From assembly GCA_910587335.1 (NCBI GenBank), contig CAJUMG010000015.1:38371-45742 (forward strand): DNA of 7,372 nucleotides. The letters are read 5' to 3'. Each line of letters opens with the position of its first letter. The stretch's first letter is position 1. The notes below the pieces were generated by a model. It made no database searches. It was not told the DNA's origin and saw nothing but the letters and a program-made list of their open reading frames with translations. Origin of the DNA: an uncultured Oscillospiraceae bacterium (GTDB taxonomy: Bacteria > Bacillota > Clostridia > Oscillospirales > Ruminococcaceae). Below, piece by piece: positions 1-6,277 of this stretch. Made by a program: the position numbers and the translations under genes.

Positions 1-1
1 T

Positions 2-691
2 TCTCACAAGGGTGGAATGCATGTGGATGGCGTTCAAAAACTTCGCCGTTCATTCGAACATGTGGACCCAGAATCTGTCGGCAATCGCCGGAATCTGCTT
101 GTTTCCGAAATGGCCGGTCGAACGGCAATTCTAAACCGTATTATGCGAATAGATCCGTCAGTGACAAAATTTTCCCCTATTACAGAACAGATCATTTCAA
201 AAATCAAAAATCTGGAGTATCACGGCTACCAGTTTGAAACCGCTCTCGCCAGTGTTGATGTACTTATCTTCAAAGAGCTTGGAAAAATGCGGGAATATTT
301 TTCTCTGCGTCATTTTAAAATTATCGGCGAGCAAAATGCAGAGGGAGCAGAACAGCTGGCTTCCGCGCTCATTAAAATCCGGGTGGGAGAGCAGGAAGAA
401 ATTACAGCGGCTGAGGGCGCAGGACCTGTCCACGCGCTGGACAAAGCACTGAGGAAAGCTCTGGAGGTGTTTTATCCGTCTCTGGCAAAGGTTCGGCTCA
501 TCGATTACAAGGTACGGGTTATGTCGCCGGAGGATGCCACAGCAGCGCCTGTCTGCGTTTTGATTGAAAGCACCGATGGTAAAAATATCTGGACTACTGT
601 CGGCGCCTCTTCTGATATTATTGAAGCCAGTTGGAAAGCTTTGGTAGATTCAATCGAATATAAACTTTTAAAGGATGAACAGAAATTTTAA
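2..691 (+). CDS. cimA: Citramalate synthase, C-terminal part (5' end outside window)
   Basis: The reading frame is open from base 2, so the gene starts upstream; about 229 C-terminal residues are present of the roughly 530 usual for the family. CimA condenses pyruvate with acetyl-CoA to (R)-citramalate, the entry to the threonine-independent isoleucine pathway in the cytosol. The first visible residues, SHKGGMHVDGV, are the linker motif after the TIM barrel. Its second His (codon at 20-22) aligns with the catalytic linker His of isopropylmalate/citramalate synthases (family knowledge). VGNRRNLLVSEMAGR follows and is typical of CimA rather than LeuA. From about visible residue 85 to the end lies the LeuA-type dimer/allosteric domain, which in the family binds the feedback inhibitor (isoleucine for CimA), ending near GASSDIIEASWKALVDSIEY. 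The stop is TAA at 689-691. An isopropylmalate synthase paralogue is the only serious alternative. Confidence 0.93.
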   Translation, partial: SHKGGMHVDGVQKLRRSFEHVDPESVGNRRNLLVSEMAGRTAILNRIMRIDPSVTKFSPITEQIISKIKNLEYHGYQFETALASVDVLIFKELGKMREYFSLRHFKIIGEQNAEGAEQLASALIKIRVGEQEEITAAEGAGPVHALDKALRKALEVFYPSLAKVRLIDYKVRVMSPEDATAAPVCVLIESTDGKNIWTTVGASSDIIEASWKALVDSIEYKLLKDEQKF

Positions 692-942
692 TCTGCCTGC
701 TTTAAGCTGGTAACCCAACTTTGTTTGATGCATTTTCTCCCTGCTTTTGCATCTCATCCCAGTTCAAAGGCGCTTGATGTATTGGGCACAAAAAATAGGA
801 GCGGAAAGGTTTGACCTTTCCGCTCCTATCATATATCGAAATACTTTTTTACAATGTCCGTTATCTATCGTCGGAAAACATTCAAAATTTCAACCACTTT
901 TCCTATCATTTACAGAGAACCTGACCTATGCGGCTCAGATTC
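692..942. other. Gap between convergent cimA and the TIGR04086-type gene
   Basis: This gap of about 250 bp shows no convincing gene. It holds the strong hairpin at 795-829. Nearer cimA it holds a weaker inverted repeat, GATGCA at 727-732 with TGCATC at 748-753 around a 15-nt loop; this has no adjacent U-tract and may be chance. The stretch from 830 to 942 is AT-rich and shows nothing recognisable. Confidence 0.6.
790..829 (-). terminator. Intrinsic terminator, perfect 16-bp stem
   Basis: The arms 795-810 and 814-829 are exact reverse complements (ATAGGAGCGGAAAGGT and its partner) around a 3-nt TTG centre. Read on the minus strand, the stem is followed at once by six U residues (A790-A795 on the plus strand). 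This is a canonical Rho-independent terminator for the minus-strand gene ending at 943, about 110 nt upstream. On the plus strand the hairpin is followed by CATATATCG, with a T-run only at 844-850, so it may also stop cimA transcripts but less efficiently. Confidence 0.88.
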
Positions 943-1356
943 TTAGGCCCTCCGTTTGCCTTTTCCATTTACGCCAATAATACCGCCGACGCAAGAAGCA
1001 GCCAGCGCTATCCCGAATTTTACCGCCTGAGAAGCATCTAAGGAAAAATGCATAATCGCTAAGGAAAGAGCCGTTAAAATCAGATAATACAGCAGGCCGG
1101 ACAAAAATCCATACACAAGGCCTTTCTTTCCGGCGATACGCGCACAAACGTATCCGCCTAAAAAGGTACCGATCCCCACGGCTCCAATCGCAAGCGGCAA
1201 AATGGCGCCCTGCGGGATATCCTGCAAAGTTAATAGCAATGCAAAGCCTGTTAGAATTATTGTTGTACCCAACAGGCCAATCGCCGTACCAAAAAGCACT
1301 GGCAAAATCCATTTCCGTGCCAAAGACAAATCCCCTTTCGGCGGATTGTTGCCCAT
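943..1356 (-). CDS. Four-helix membrane protein, TIGR04086/DUF3792 type
   Basis: A 137-aa protein with a short basic N-terminus and four hydrophobic segments near residues 16-43, 50-73, 77-102 and 113-129. It is rich in Gly and small residues and ends in a basic tail, GKGKRRA. Size, topology and position just after yajC match the TIGR04086 family of clostridial membrane proteins (recognised from memory, not searched). The function of that family is unknown. The ATG at 1356 is preferred because GGGAGG at 1364-1369 lies 7 nt upstream. A competing ATG at 1363, in another frame (142 aa), is almost touching that ribosome site. The gene lies 85 bp after yajC on the same strand; I see no clear promoter in that gap, so co-transcription with yajC is likely. 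The terminator at 790-829 closes the unit. A role beside the Sec accessory YajC is only guilt by association. Confidence 0.85.
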   Translation of the reverse strand: MGNNPPKGDLSLARKWILPVLFGTAIGLLGTTIILTGFALLLTLQDIPQGAILPLAIGAVGIGTFLGGYVCARIAGKKGLVYGFLSGLLYYLILTALSLAIMHFSLDASQAVKFGIALAASCVGGIIGVNGKGKRRA

Positions 1357-1441
1357 TTATCATCCCTCCCGACCAAGCTTCCTTAATCTCAGCATATTCG
1401 GCAGGGACGAAGATTATGCACCAGATTAGAAATTGGAGTGA

Positions 1442-1771
1442 CTACTTTGAAGCTTCTTCCTCATGGACAGTCAGACAGCTTTCTACCGCTTTGCGCAAAA
1501 TACGGATCTTACTTCTTTCATTGCCGGTTTCAATTACAAGCGTATCATCTTTTATACTAACGATAATTCCGATAATGCCGCCAAAAGTTACAATCTCATC
1601 CCCGATTTGAAGATTCGAACGCATCGACGCTTCCTGCTTGCTTTTTTTGTTCTGCGGACGGATCAACATAAAATAGAAAACGACCAGAACTAAAACCAGT
1701 GGCAAAAAAGATGCCAACATTCCAGCGCCGCTTGTACTCGCTGCATCAGCAGTAAGAAAAAGATTCAACAT
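1442..1771 (-). CDS. yajC: Preprotein translocase accessory subunit YajC
   Basis: YajC is a small inner-membrane partner of SecDF in the Sec export system. The 109-aa product has a short outside N-terminus, one membrane helix at about residues 18-37, then the hallmark RPQ at 38-40 followed by a basic stretch (NKKSK). A cytosolic beta-rich domain with GDEIVTFGGIIG at 57-68 follows, and then an acidic tail. Length is normal for the family. The reading frame stays open upstream to 1849, but the ATG at 1771 is the true start: GGAGG at 1782-1786 is 10 nt upstream, and the added 26 residues would lack family resemblance. The stop is TAG at 1442-1444. It lies downstream of tgt, as in many bacteria (queA-tgt-yajC order), but also has its own promoter at 1811-1839. 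Confidence 0.95.
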   Translation of the reverse strand: MLNLFLTADAASTSGAGMLASFLPLVLVLVVFYFMLIRPQNKKSKQEASMRSNLQIGDEIVTFGGIIGIIVSIKDDTLVIETGNERSKIRILRKAVESCLTVHEEEASK

Positions 1772-1810
1772 TGTTATAATTCCTCCAATTTTTATAGTTT
1801 CACAATTTTC

Positions 1811-1839
1811 ATCATAGCATGGATCAAGGTTTTCTGCAA
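1811..1839 (-). promoter_or_regulatory. Sigma-A-type promoter for yajC
   Basis: On the minus strand, TTGCAG (1834-1839) and TATGAT (1811-1816) are separated by exactly 17 nt. They match the consensus at 4 and 5 of 6 positions. Transcription would start near 1804, about 33 nt before the yajC ATG and upstream of its GGAGG ribosome site. The element lies in the gap between the tgt stop and yajC, so yajC and the following membrane-protein gene can be expressed apart from tgt. Confidence 0.65.
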
Positions 1840-1894
1840 GGAAATTCATCGAAAGATTTATGAATTTATCGCAAATTTCTTTTCACTGCCAACA

Positions 1895-3025
1895 TTAAAT
1901 TCGCTTACCCAAGATCTCCCTTTGTTCTTCATAAAACTGTGTATACCGCCCTTCATCCAATGCGGCTCGTATTTTTTCCATCAGCGTATTATAAAAATAC
2001 AAATTATGCTGAACAGCCAGGCGCATGGCAAGCATTTCGTTCGCTTTAAACAGGTGGCGCAGGTAAGCTCTGGAATGATTTTTGCAGGTGGGGCAGTCGC
2101 AGGCTTCATCCACTGGCGCTAAATCCCGCTCATACTTGGCATTCATGATATTGCGAATTCCCTGCCAGGTAAACAGATGCCCATGCCGCGCATTTCGAGA
2201 AGGCATTACGCAGTCGAACAGATCAACCCCTCTTTTAACCGACTCGAGAATATTCACCGGCGTACCAACTCCCATCAGATAACGGGGCTTATTCTTTGGT
2301 GCAAAAGGCTCAACTGCCTCAATAATCCGGTACATTTCCTCTGCCGTTTCCCCCACCGCCAGGCCGCCGATGGCAACGCCATCCAGATCCATGCCGGCCA
2401 ATTCCCGCATATGCTGTGCCCGCAAATCGTCAAACACACAGCCCTGATTGATTCCAAACAACATCTGGCGGGGATTGATCGTATCTTCCTGCCGATTTAA
2501 ACGGTCCATCTCCTCCCGGCACCGGTAGAGCCACCGTGTCGTCCGCGCGACCGATGCTTCGGCATATGCTCTGGGCGCGGGATTTTCCACACATTCGTCA
2601 AAGGCCATAGCAATGGTTGAACCCAAATTGGATTGGATTTGCATACTTTCCTCCGGCCCCATAAAAATCCGTTTTCCATCAACATGAGAGGCGAAGTAAA
2701 CGCCCTCCTCCCGAATGGTCCGTAGCTTTGCCAGAGAAAACACCTGAAAACCGCCGCTATCCGTGAGGATGGGACCTTTCCATCCCATAAAACGATGCAG
2801 TCCACCTAAATCATGAATGAGCCTGTCTCCGGGACGAATATGCAAATGGTAAGTATTGCAAAGCTCTACCTGGCACTTTAGATCCACCAGATCAAAGGAG
2901 GATATTCCCCCTTTAATAGCGGCCGCCGTTCCCACGTTCATAAAAGCAGGCATTTGTATGTCGCCATGCACCGTGGAAAATACGCCCCGCCGGGCAGCGC
3001 CTTCCTGTTTTAAAAGCTGATACAT
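1895..3025 (-). CDS. tgt: tRNA-guanine(34) transglycosylase (queuosine synthesis)
   Basis: Tgt swaps guanine at the wobble position of GUN-anticodon tRNAs for preQ1 (or queuine in some bacteria). The 376-aa length is normal. Catalytic features are intact: Asp89 in TDSGGFQ, Asp143 in AFDEC, Gln194 in GINQG, the GGLAVGE loop at 220-226, and nucleophile Asp271 in LFDCVMPSRNARHG. The zinc site fits CxCx2Cx25H exactly: Cys309, Cys311, Cys314, His340. Start ATG 3025 has GGGAG at 3033-3037, 7 nt upstream. Oddities: the usual LGNTYHL is LCNTYHLH (residues 55-62), and the residue before Gln194 is Asn where Ile or Val is usual. The bacterial Val of the GGLAVG loop is kept; eukaryotic queuine enzymes have Gly there. 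yajC follows on the same strand, but queA is not adjacent here. Confidence 0.97.
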   Translation of the reverse strand: MYQLLKQEGAARRGVFSTVHGDIQMPAFMNVGTAAAIKGGISSFDLVDLKCQVELCNTYHLHIRPGDRLIHDLGGLHRFMGWKGPILTDSGGFQVFSLAKLRTIREEGVYFASHVDGKRIFMGPEESMQIQSNLGSTIAMAFDECVENPAPRAYAEASVARTTRWLYRCREEMDRLNRQEDTINPRQMLFGINQGCVFDDLRAQHMRELAGMDLDGVAIGGLAVGETAEEMYRIIEAVEPFAPKNKPRYLMGVGTPVNILESVKRGVDLFDCVMPSRNARHGHLFTWQGIRNIMNAKYERDLAPVDEACDCPTCKNHSRAYLRHLFKANEMLAMRLAVQHNLYFYNTLMEKIRAALDEGRYTQFYEEQREILGKRI

Positions 3026-3076
3026 ATTTTTTCTCCCTCTTCATAAAAACGATTCCATTCTATCTAAGCGCTGTTT

Positions 3077-3105
3077 ATTATACTATATTTTCTTTGATTG
3101 AACAA
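3077..3105 (-). promoter_or_regulatory. Sigma-A-type promoter for tgt
   Basis: On the minus strand, TTGTTC (3100-3105) is followed after 17 nt by a perfect TATAAT (3077-3082). The predicted start near 3070 gives a leader of about 45 nt before the tgt ATG. The -35 box is weak, and it lies inside a small dyad, GATTG-AA-CAATC (3096-3107), which could be an operator half or chance. Confidence 0.65.
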
Positions 3106-3121
3106 TCTTTTTCTATCTTCT

Positions 3122-3149
3122 TTGCAAGAGGGGACAGCCATGTTATAAT
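3122..3149 (+). promoter_or_regulatory. Sigma-A-type promoter for the EamA-type gene
   Basis: TTGCAA (3122-3127), a 16-nt spacer and a perfect TATAAT (3144-3149). The predicted start near 3156 lies only a few bases before an in-frame ATG at 3159. This supports translation from the next ATG at 3180 instead. The -35 box is 16 bp from that of the divergent tgt promoter, so the two polymerases would compete for the site. Confidence 0.7.
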
Positions 3150-3179
3150 AAGAAAAATATGACAAAGGAAGTGTGCTGT

Positions 3180-3596
3180 ATGTGGTGGGTATATGCAATT
3201 GGTTCAGCGGCATTTGCCGCATTAACTTCGATTTTGGCAAAAATCGGTATTGAAAATGTAAATTCTAATCTGGCTACCGCCATTCGAACAATTGTAGTCC
3301 TAGTTCTGGCATGGGGAATGGTTTTTCTGACCGGCTCTCTATCTGGAATAAAAGAGATAAGCGGAAAAAGCTGGCTGTTCTTAATCTTCTCTGGGCTGGC
3401 AACTGGATTGTCCTGGCTTTGCTATTACCACGCAATCCAAATAGGGGACGTATCGAAGGTCGTCCCTATTGATAAGCTCAGCGTTGTTTTAACGATTGTG
3501 CTCGCGTTTATCATTTTTCACGAGACCGTCAGTTGGAAATCTGTTTTGGGGTGTATTCTGATCAGTGCCGGAACACTGCTTATGGTGATGAAATAA
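3180..3596 (+). CDS. Small one-domain EamA (DMT superfamily) membrane protein
   Basis: A 138-aa protein made of one EamA unit, about half the size of the usual ten-helix drug/metabolite transporters. Five hydrophobic segments lie near residues 3-23, 31-52, 64-86, 94-113 and 119-137. The family signature runs from GLATGLSWLCYYHAI (72-86) through IGDVSKVVPIDKL (88-100) to FHE (113-115). Single-unit members probably act as dimers (family knowledge); the substrate cannot be read from sequence. ATG 3180 is chosen over ATG 3159 because AAAGGAAG at 3164-3171 sits 8 nt upstream of it, and because the predicted transcript starts almost at 3159. It is monocistronic by layout: own promoter upstream, and a convergent gene 23 bp downstream. 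Confidence 0.86.
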   Translation: MWWVYAIGSAAFAALTSILAKIGIENVNSNLATAIRTIVVLVLAWGMVFLTGSLSGIKEISGKSWLFLIFSGLATGLSWLCYYHAIQIGDVSKVVPIDKLSVVLTIVLAFIIFHETVSWKSVLGCILISAGTLLMVMK

Positions 3597-3598
3597 TA

Positions 3599-3614
3599 AA
3601 AAGCATCGCCTTTT
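3599..3614. terminator. Possible weak bidirectional terminator
   Basis: The 23-bp gap between two convergent stop codons contains AAAAG (3599-3603) and CTTTT (3610-3614) around a 6-nt loop. The tail is T-rich mainly on the minus strand. The stem is only 5 bp and mostly A-T, so this is a weak call. No better terminator is visible for either the EamA-type gene or the asd-dapA unit. Confidence 0.25.
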
Positions 3615-3619
3615 CTCCC

Positions 3620-4042
3620 CTAGTCCTGTAAAGTTTCCAGTATCGTCTTTTCATCCCAGCTGTCACAGCAGGCGACGAAAGTATTCTTACCCTGATAGAA
3701 TACTTTTCTCCCGCCCAAAGGATCTAAAAAGAGATTTTCTATTTGCTCTCTTTGCCAGCCGCTCCCCTCCAAAAGGGTTTTCTCCGTTATCTTAACCTGC
3801 GCTGGAACCCTTGTTTCGCAGCGCAGCTTTTGACAAAAACGAAGTAACGGTTCTACCTGGCTTTCCGGTACAAAAAAACCAGCTTTGGATGGACGGATGC
3901 CAGGCGGAGCAAAAAATGCGGCAACCTTTAATTCGCTGCACGCAAGACCGCTAAGCAAAGCTGAAAAGAAACGGGTTTCTTCGGGTGGCCAGGATATACT
4001 GACCAGAAGGAGATTACCAGTCTTTCTCAAAAATCTATGCAT
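3620..4042 (-). CDS. Unrecognised protein coupled to dapA, possibly ACT-like
   Basis: I do not recognise this 140-aa soluble protein. ATG 4042 is the likely start: GGAGGT at 4050-4055 is 7 nt upstream, inside the last codons of dapA. A GTG at 4051 overlaps that ribosome site and is unlikely. The start overlaps the dapA stop by 8 nt (ATGCATAG), which implies translational coupling. Predicted order by eye over residues 10-78 is strand (LLLVSI), helix (RFFSALLSGLA), strand (LKVAAFF), strand (KAGFFVPE), helix (VEPLLRFCQKL), strand (ETRV). That is the layout of an ACT domain, the amino-acid-sensing fold of aspartokinases (inference). The second half, with VFYQGKNTFVACC at 114-126, is unassigned. 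There are five Cys, two of them adjacent. It is not DapB: no nucleotide-binding GxxGxxG is seen. Its place as last gene of the asd-dapA unit suggests a link to aspartate-family metabolism. Confidence 0.78.
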   Translation of the reverse strand: MHRFLRKTGNLLLVSISWPPEETRFFSALLSGLACSELKVAAFFAPPGIRPSKAGFFVPESQVEPLLRFCQKLRCETRVPAQVKITEKTLLEGSGWQREQIENLFLDPLGGRKVFYQGKNTFVACCDSWDEKTILETLQD

Positions 4043-4952
4043 CCTTACCACCTCCTGATTTTTTTAAAGGTATGCCAAGCCGTTTCATCTCTTTTTCCAA
4101 AAGGCACAGCACCTCAGGGGACGGTTCTGTTAAAGGCATCCGGCAGGGACCCGCCTGCCATCCGGCAAGATTCATTGCTTTCTTGACGGGAATGGGGTTT
4201 ACCTGTGCAAACAAACCGTCGATCAAAGGCAGTAAATGCTGCTGGAGCTGGCGGCACGCCTCCATATTTTCTTCCAGGCCATATCGGCACAGGTCTGACA
4301 TCGGCCCTGGAAGCAGATTCGAAACGACCGATACAACGCCTTTTCCTCCAATGGAGAGAATCGGCGCGGCGATATCATCATTTCCGCTGTAGACCGGCAG
4401 ATTTTCCCCACACTGCGCAATAATGTGCAAAGCTTTGGATATATTTCCGCTCGCTTCCTTGATGCCGGCAATCAGCGGATGCTCCGACAGTTTTTGACAG
4501 GTTTCCAATGTAATATCCATGCCTGTACGCGATGGAACATTATACACGATCATTGGCAGATTCGCCGCTTCGGCAATGGTAAAAAAGTGCCGGATTAAAC
4601 CTTCCTGGGTCGTTTTATTGTAGTAAGGTGTAACCGACATCAACGCGTCAGCGCCGATAGATGCCGCCTCTTGGGAGGTGACAACCGAAAAAGCCGTGTC
4701 ATTGCTGCCGCTCCCTGCAATTACAGGAACCCGTCCCGCTGCCTGCTCTACCACACAGGCAATCGCCTGTAGATGTTCTTTGCGGTTTAACGCAGCACAT
4801 TCCCCTGTGGTCCCGCAGACCACAAGTGCCTGTATTCCCTGCCTGATCTGCCATTCAGTCAGCCTTTTCATCTCTGAAAAATTCAGTGTCCCATCTTGGT
4901 GCATTGGGGTGATGAGCGCAGTAGCCGCACCCAAAAAAACAGCTTGTTTCAT
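4035..4952 (-). CDS. dapA: 4-hydroxy-tetrahydrodipicolinate synthase
   Basis: DapA condenses pyruvate with aspartate semialdehyde, the committed step to diaminopimelate and lysine, as a class I (Schiff-base) TIM-barrel aldolase. Seen here: GTTGE at 47-51 (the Thr pair), PYYNK at 109-113 with the interface Tyr111, Tyr137 in VYNVPSRTG with Arg142, the Schiff-base Lys165 in GIKEASGN, and YSGNDD at 188-193. All catalytic residues are kept. ATG 4952 (305 aa) is favoured by AAGGCGG 8 nt upstream. A TTG at 4979 would add nine residues (MTVRKAVNL) that overlap this site. The C-terminus is a little longer than the E. coli enzyme (292 aa) and ends in SGGGKDA, whose codons carry the ribosome site of the next gene. 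It follows asd by 79 nt on the same strand; its substrate is the Asd product. Confidence 0.97.
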   Translation of the reverse strand: MKQAVFLGAATALITPMHQDGTLNFSEMKRLTEWQIRQGIQALVVCGTTGECAALNRKEHLQAIACVVEQAAGRVPVIAGSGSNDTAFSVVTSQEAASIGADALMSVTPYYNKTTQEGLIRHFFTIAEAANLPMIVYNVPSRTGMDITLETCQKLSEHPLIAGIKEASGNISKALHIIAQCGENLPVYSGNDDIAAPILSIGGKGVVSVVSNLLPGPMSDLCRYGLEENMEACRQLQQHLLPLIDGLFAQVNPIPVKKAMNLAGWQAGPCRMPLTEPSPEVLCLLEKEMKRLGIPLKKSGGGKDA

Positions 4953-5031
4953 AAGATTAACCGCCTTTCTAACCGTCAAGTCAGATGTGGTTTCTCTGCC
5001 GAAGCAAGCTGCATTTTTGTTGTATGTATTT

Positions 5032-6114
5032 TTAATCCAAATAGCCCTTGGCTGCCAACAGCTCCGCCATTAAGACGGCGCCTCCAGCAGCTCCGCGCAG
5101 GGTGTTATGAGAAAGGCAGACAAACTTCACATCATACTGCGTATCTTCTCTTAAACGTCCCACCGAAACGGCCATACCATTTTCCAGCATCCGGTCCAAT
5201 TTGGGCTGCGGCCGGTCGCTCTCCTCAAAGTAGTGCAAAAATTGCTTGGGAGCACTGGGTAATCCCAATTTTTGAGGCGCTCCCGAAAAAGCGGCCCATT
5301 TTTCTCGGATCTGTTCCAAGGTCGGTTTCTTTTCAAAGCTGGCAAATACCGCCGCCATATGCCCGTCAGACACATTCACCCGCAGACACTGGGTCGTAAT
5401 CGAAGGTCCCTTTGCCAAAAGAATGCCTTCCGGTCCTACCGTCCCCCAAATTTTTAAGGGCTCCTGCTCGCTTTTTTCTTCTTCGCCAGAAATAAAAGGG
5501 ATAACATTATCCGCCATCTCCGGCCAGGTGGAAAAGGTTTTTCCCGCGCCGGAAATCGCCTGATAGGTACAAGCCAGTGCTTTTGTTATGCCAAACTCCT
5601 CCATCAGCGGATGCAGTGCCGGAACATAGCTTTGCAGCGAGCAGTTGGATTTTACCGCAATGAATCCCCTCTTCACGCCCAATCGCTTTCTCTGAATGTC
5701 AATCAGTGCTGCATGGTCATCGTTGATTTCCGGGATAATCATTGGCACATCAGCAGTCGCCCGGTGGGCGCTATTGTTGGATATAACCGGACATTCCAGT
5801 TTGGCATAAGCCTCCTCCAGCGCGCGGGTCTTGGCTTTATCTAAACTGACTGCGCAGAAAACAAAGTCCACCGCATCGGCAATTTTCTTCATATCCGCTT
5901 CAGCATCTAAAATAACCATCTTTTTGACCCGCTCTGGAATCGGCGTGCTCATTGCCCAACGCTGGCCAACTGCTTCCTCATAGGTTTTTCCCGCAGAACG
6001 AGCTGACGCCGCCAAAACCACTGGATGAAACCAAGGATGATTTTCCAATAGACTGATGAACCGTTGACCTACCATACCGGTTGCGCCAATGATGCCGACC
6101 TTGAAATCTTTCAT
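5032..6114 (-). CDS. asd: Aspartate-semialdehyde dehydrogenase, archaeal/fungal type
   Basis: Asd reduces beta-aspartyl phosphate to aspartate semialdehyde with NADPH, feeding lysine, threonine and methionine synthesis. The 360-aa product has the N-terminal nucleotide-binding loop GATGMVGQR (10-18) and then ASARSAGKTY (36-45). This arrangement is typical of the archaeal/yeast-like branch rather than the E. coli type. The catalytic Cys is Cys158 in KSNCSLQ and the likely acid-base His is His252 in SDGHMA. The residue two before Cys158 is Ser where Pro is common (PNC), a mild departure. GGAGG-like AAAGGAG lies 8 nt before ATG 6114. The ATG at 6144 adds ten basic residues and runs through that ribosome site, so it is rejected. 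It is the first gene of the asd-dapA-unknown unit. Confidence 0.96.
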   Translation of the reverse strand: MKDFKVGIIGATGMVGQRFISLLENHPWFHPVVLAASARSAGKTYEEAVGQRWAMSTPIPERVKKMVILDAEADMKKIADAVDFVFCAVSLDKAKTRALEEAYAKLECPVISNNSAHRATADVPMIIPEINDDHAALIDIQRKRLGVKRGFIAVKSNCSLQSYVPALHPLMEEFGITKALACTYQAISGAGKTFSTWPEMADNVIPFISGEEEKSEQEPLKIWGTVGPEGILLAKGPSITTQCLRVNVSDGHMAAVFASFEKKPTLEQIREKWAAFSGAPQKLGLPSAPKQFLHYFEESDRPQPKLDRMLENGMAVSVGRLREDTQYDVKFVCLSHNTLRGAAGGAVLMAELLAAKGYLD

Positions 6115-6152
6115 TTTCCTGACTCCTTTGCTTCTTACTCTCATCCTATTTC

Positions 6153-6175
6153 TCTGTCTACAAATTTGTGACAGA
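6153..6175. promoter_or_regulatory. Near-perfect dyad upstream of asd (operator or leader hairpin)
   Basis: A perfect 10-bp palindrome, ACAAATTTGT (6160-6169), is flanked by TCTGTC (6153-6158) and GACAGA (6170-6175), which are exact reverse complements. A single T (6159) on one side is the only break in symmetry. It ends 38 bp before the asd ATG. Such a site suits a dimeric repressor; in RNA it could fold as a bulged hairpin. The cognate regulator is not identified. Confidence 0.5.
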
Positions 6176-6195
6176 AAAGGCGCCGTTTTGTTGAT

Positions 6196-6223
6196 TTTCT
6201 ATGGCTCTTCCGCATCCTATCAA
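6196..6223 (-). promoter_or_regulatory. Candidate promoter for asd
   Basis: On the minus strand, TTGATA (6218-6223), a 16-nt spacer and TAGAAA (6196-6201) match the consensus at 5 and 4 of 6 positions. The predicted start near 6189 would place the dyad at 6153-6175 just downstream, within the leader. It is the best candidate in the gap but not a strong one. Confidence 0.35.
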
Positions 6224-6277
6224 CCGGTAAAATCTTGGAAAAAAGCAATGAAAATTGCCGATTGGTGAAAAAACTGG

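Noticed and set aside
747..980. 77-codon plus-strand open frame after cimA
   Set aside because: It runs through the perfect terminator hairpin and into the antisense of the next gene; no ribosome site or recognisable protein.
935..1363. 142-codon open frame overlapping the TIGR04086-type gene in another minus frame
   Set aside because: Composition is unlike a protein (many Arg, Cys, Trp and Phe), its ATG nearly touches the ribosome site, and the overlapping frame gives a clean four-helix membrane protein.
1772..1849. N-terminal extension of YajC by 26 residues
   Set aside because: The extra part overlaps the yajC promoter and ribosome site and does not resemble the family.
4678..5399. Plus-strand open frames over dapA, the gap and asd
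   Set aside because: They are antisense shadows of two strongly supported genes and show no family resemblance or proper ribosome site.
6239..6258. Hairpin plus T6 on the minus strand as an asd attenuator
   Set aside because: The 5-bp stem is weak and lies upstream of the best asd promoter candidate, so no transcript is known to cross it.
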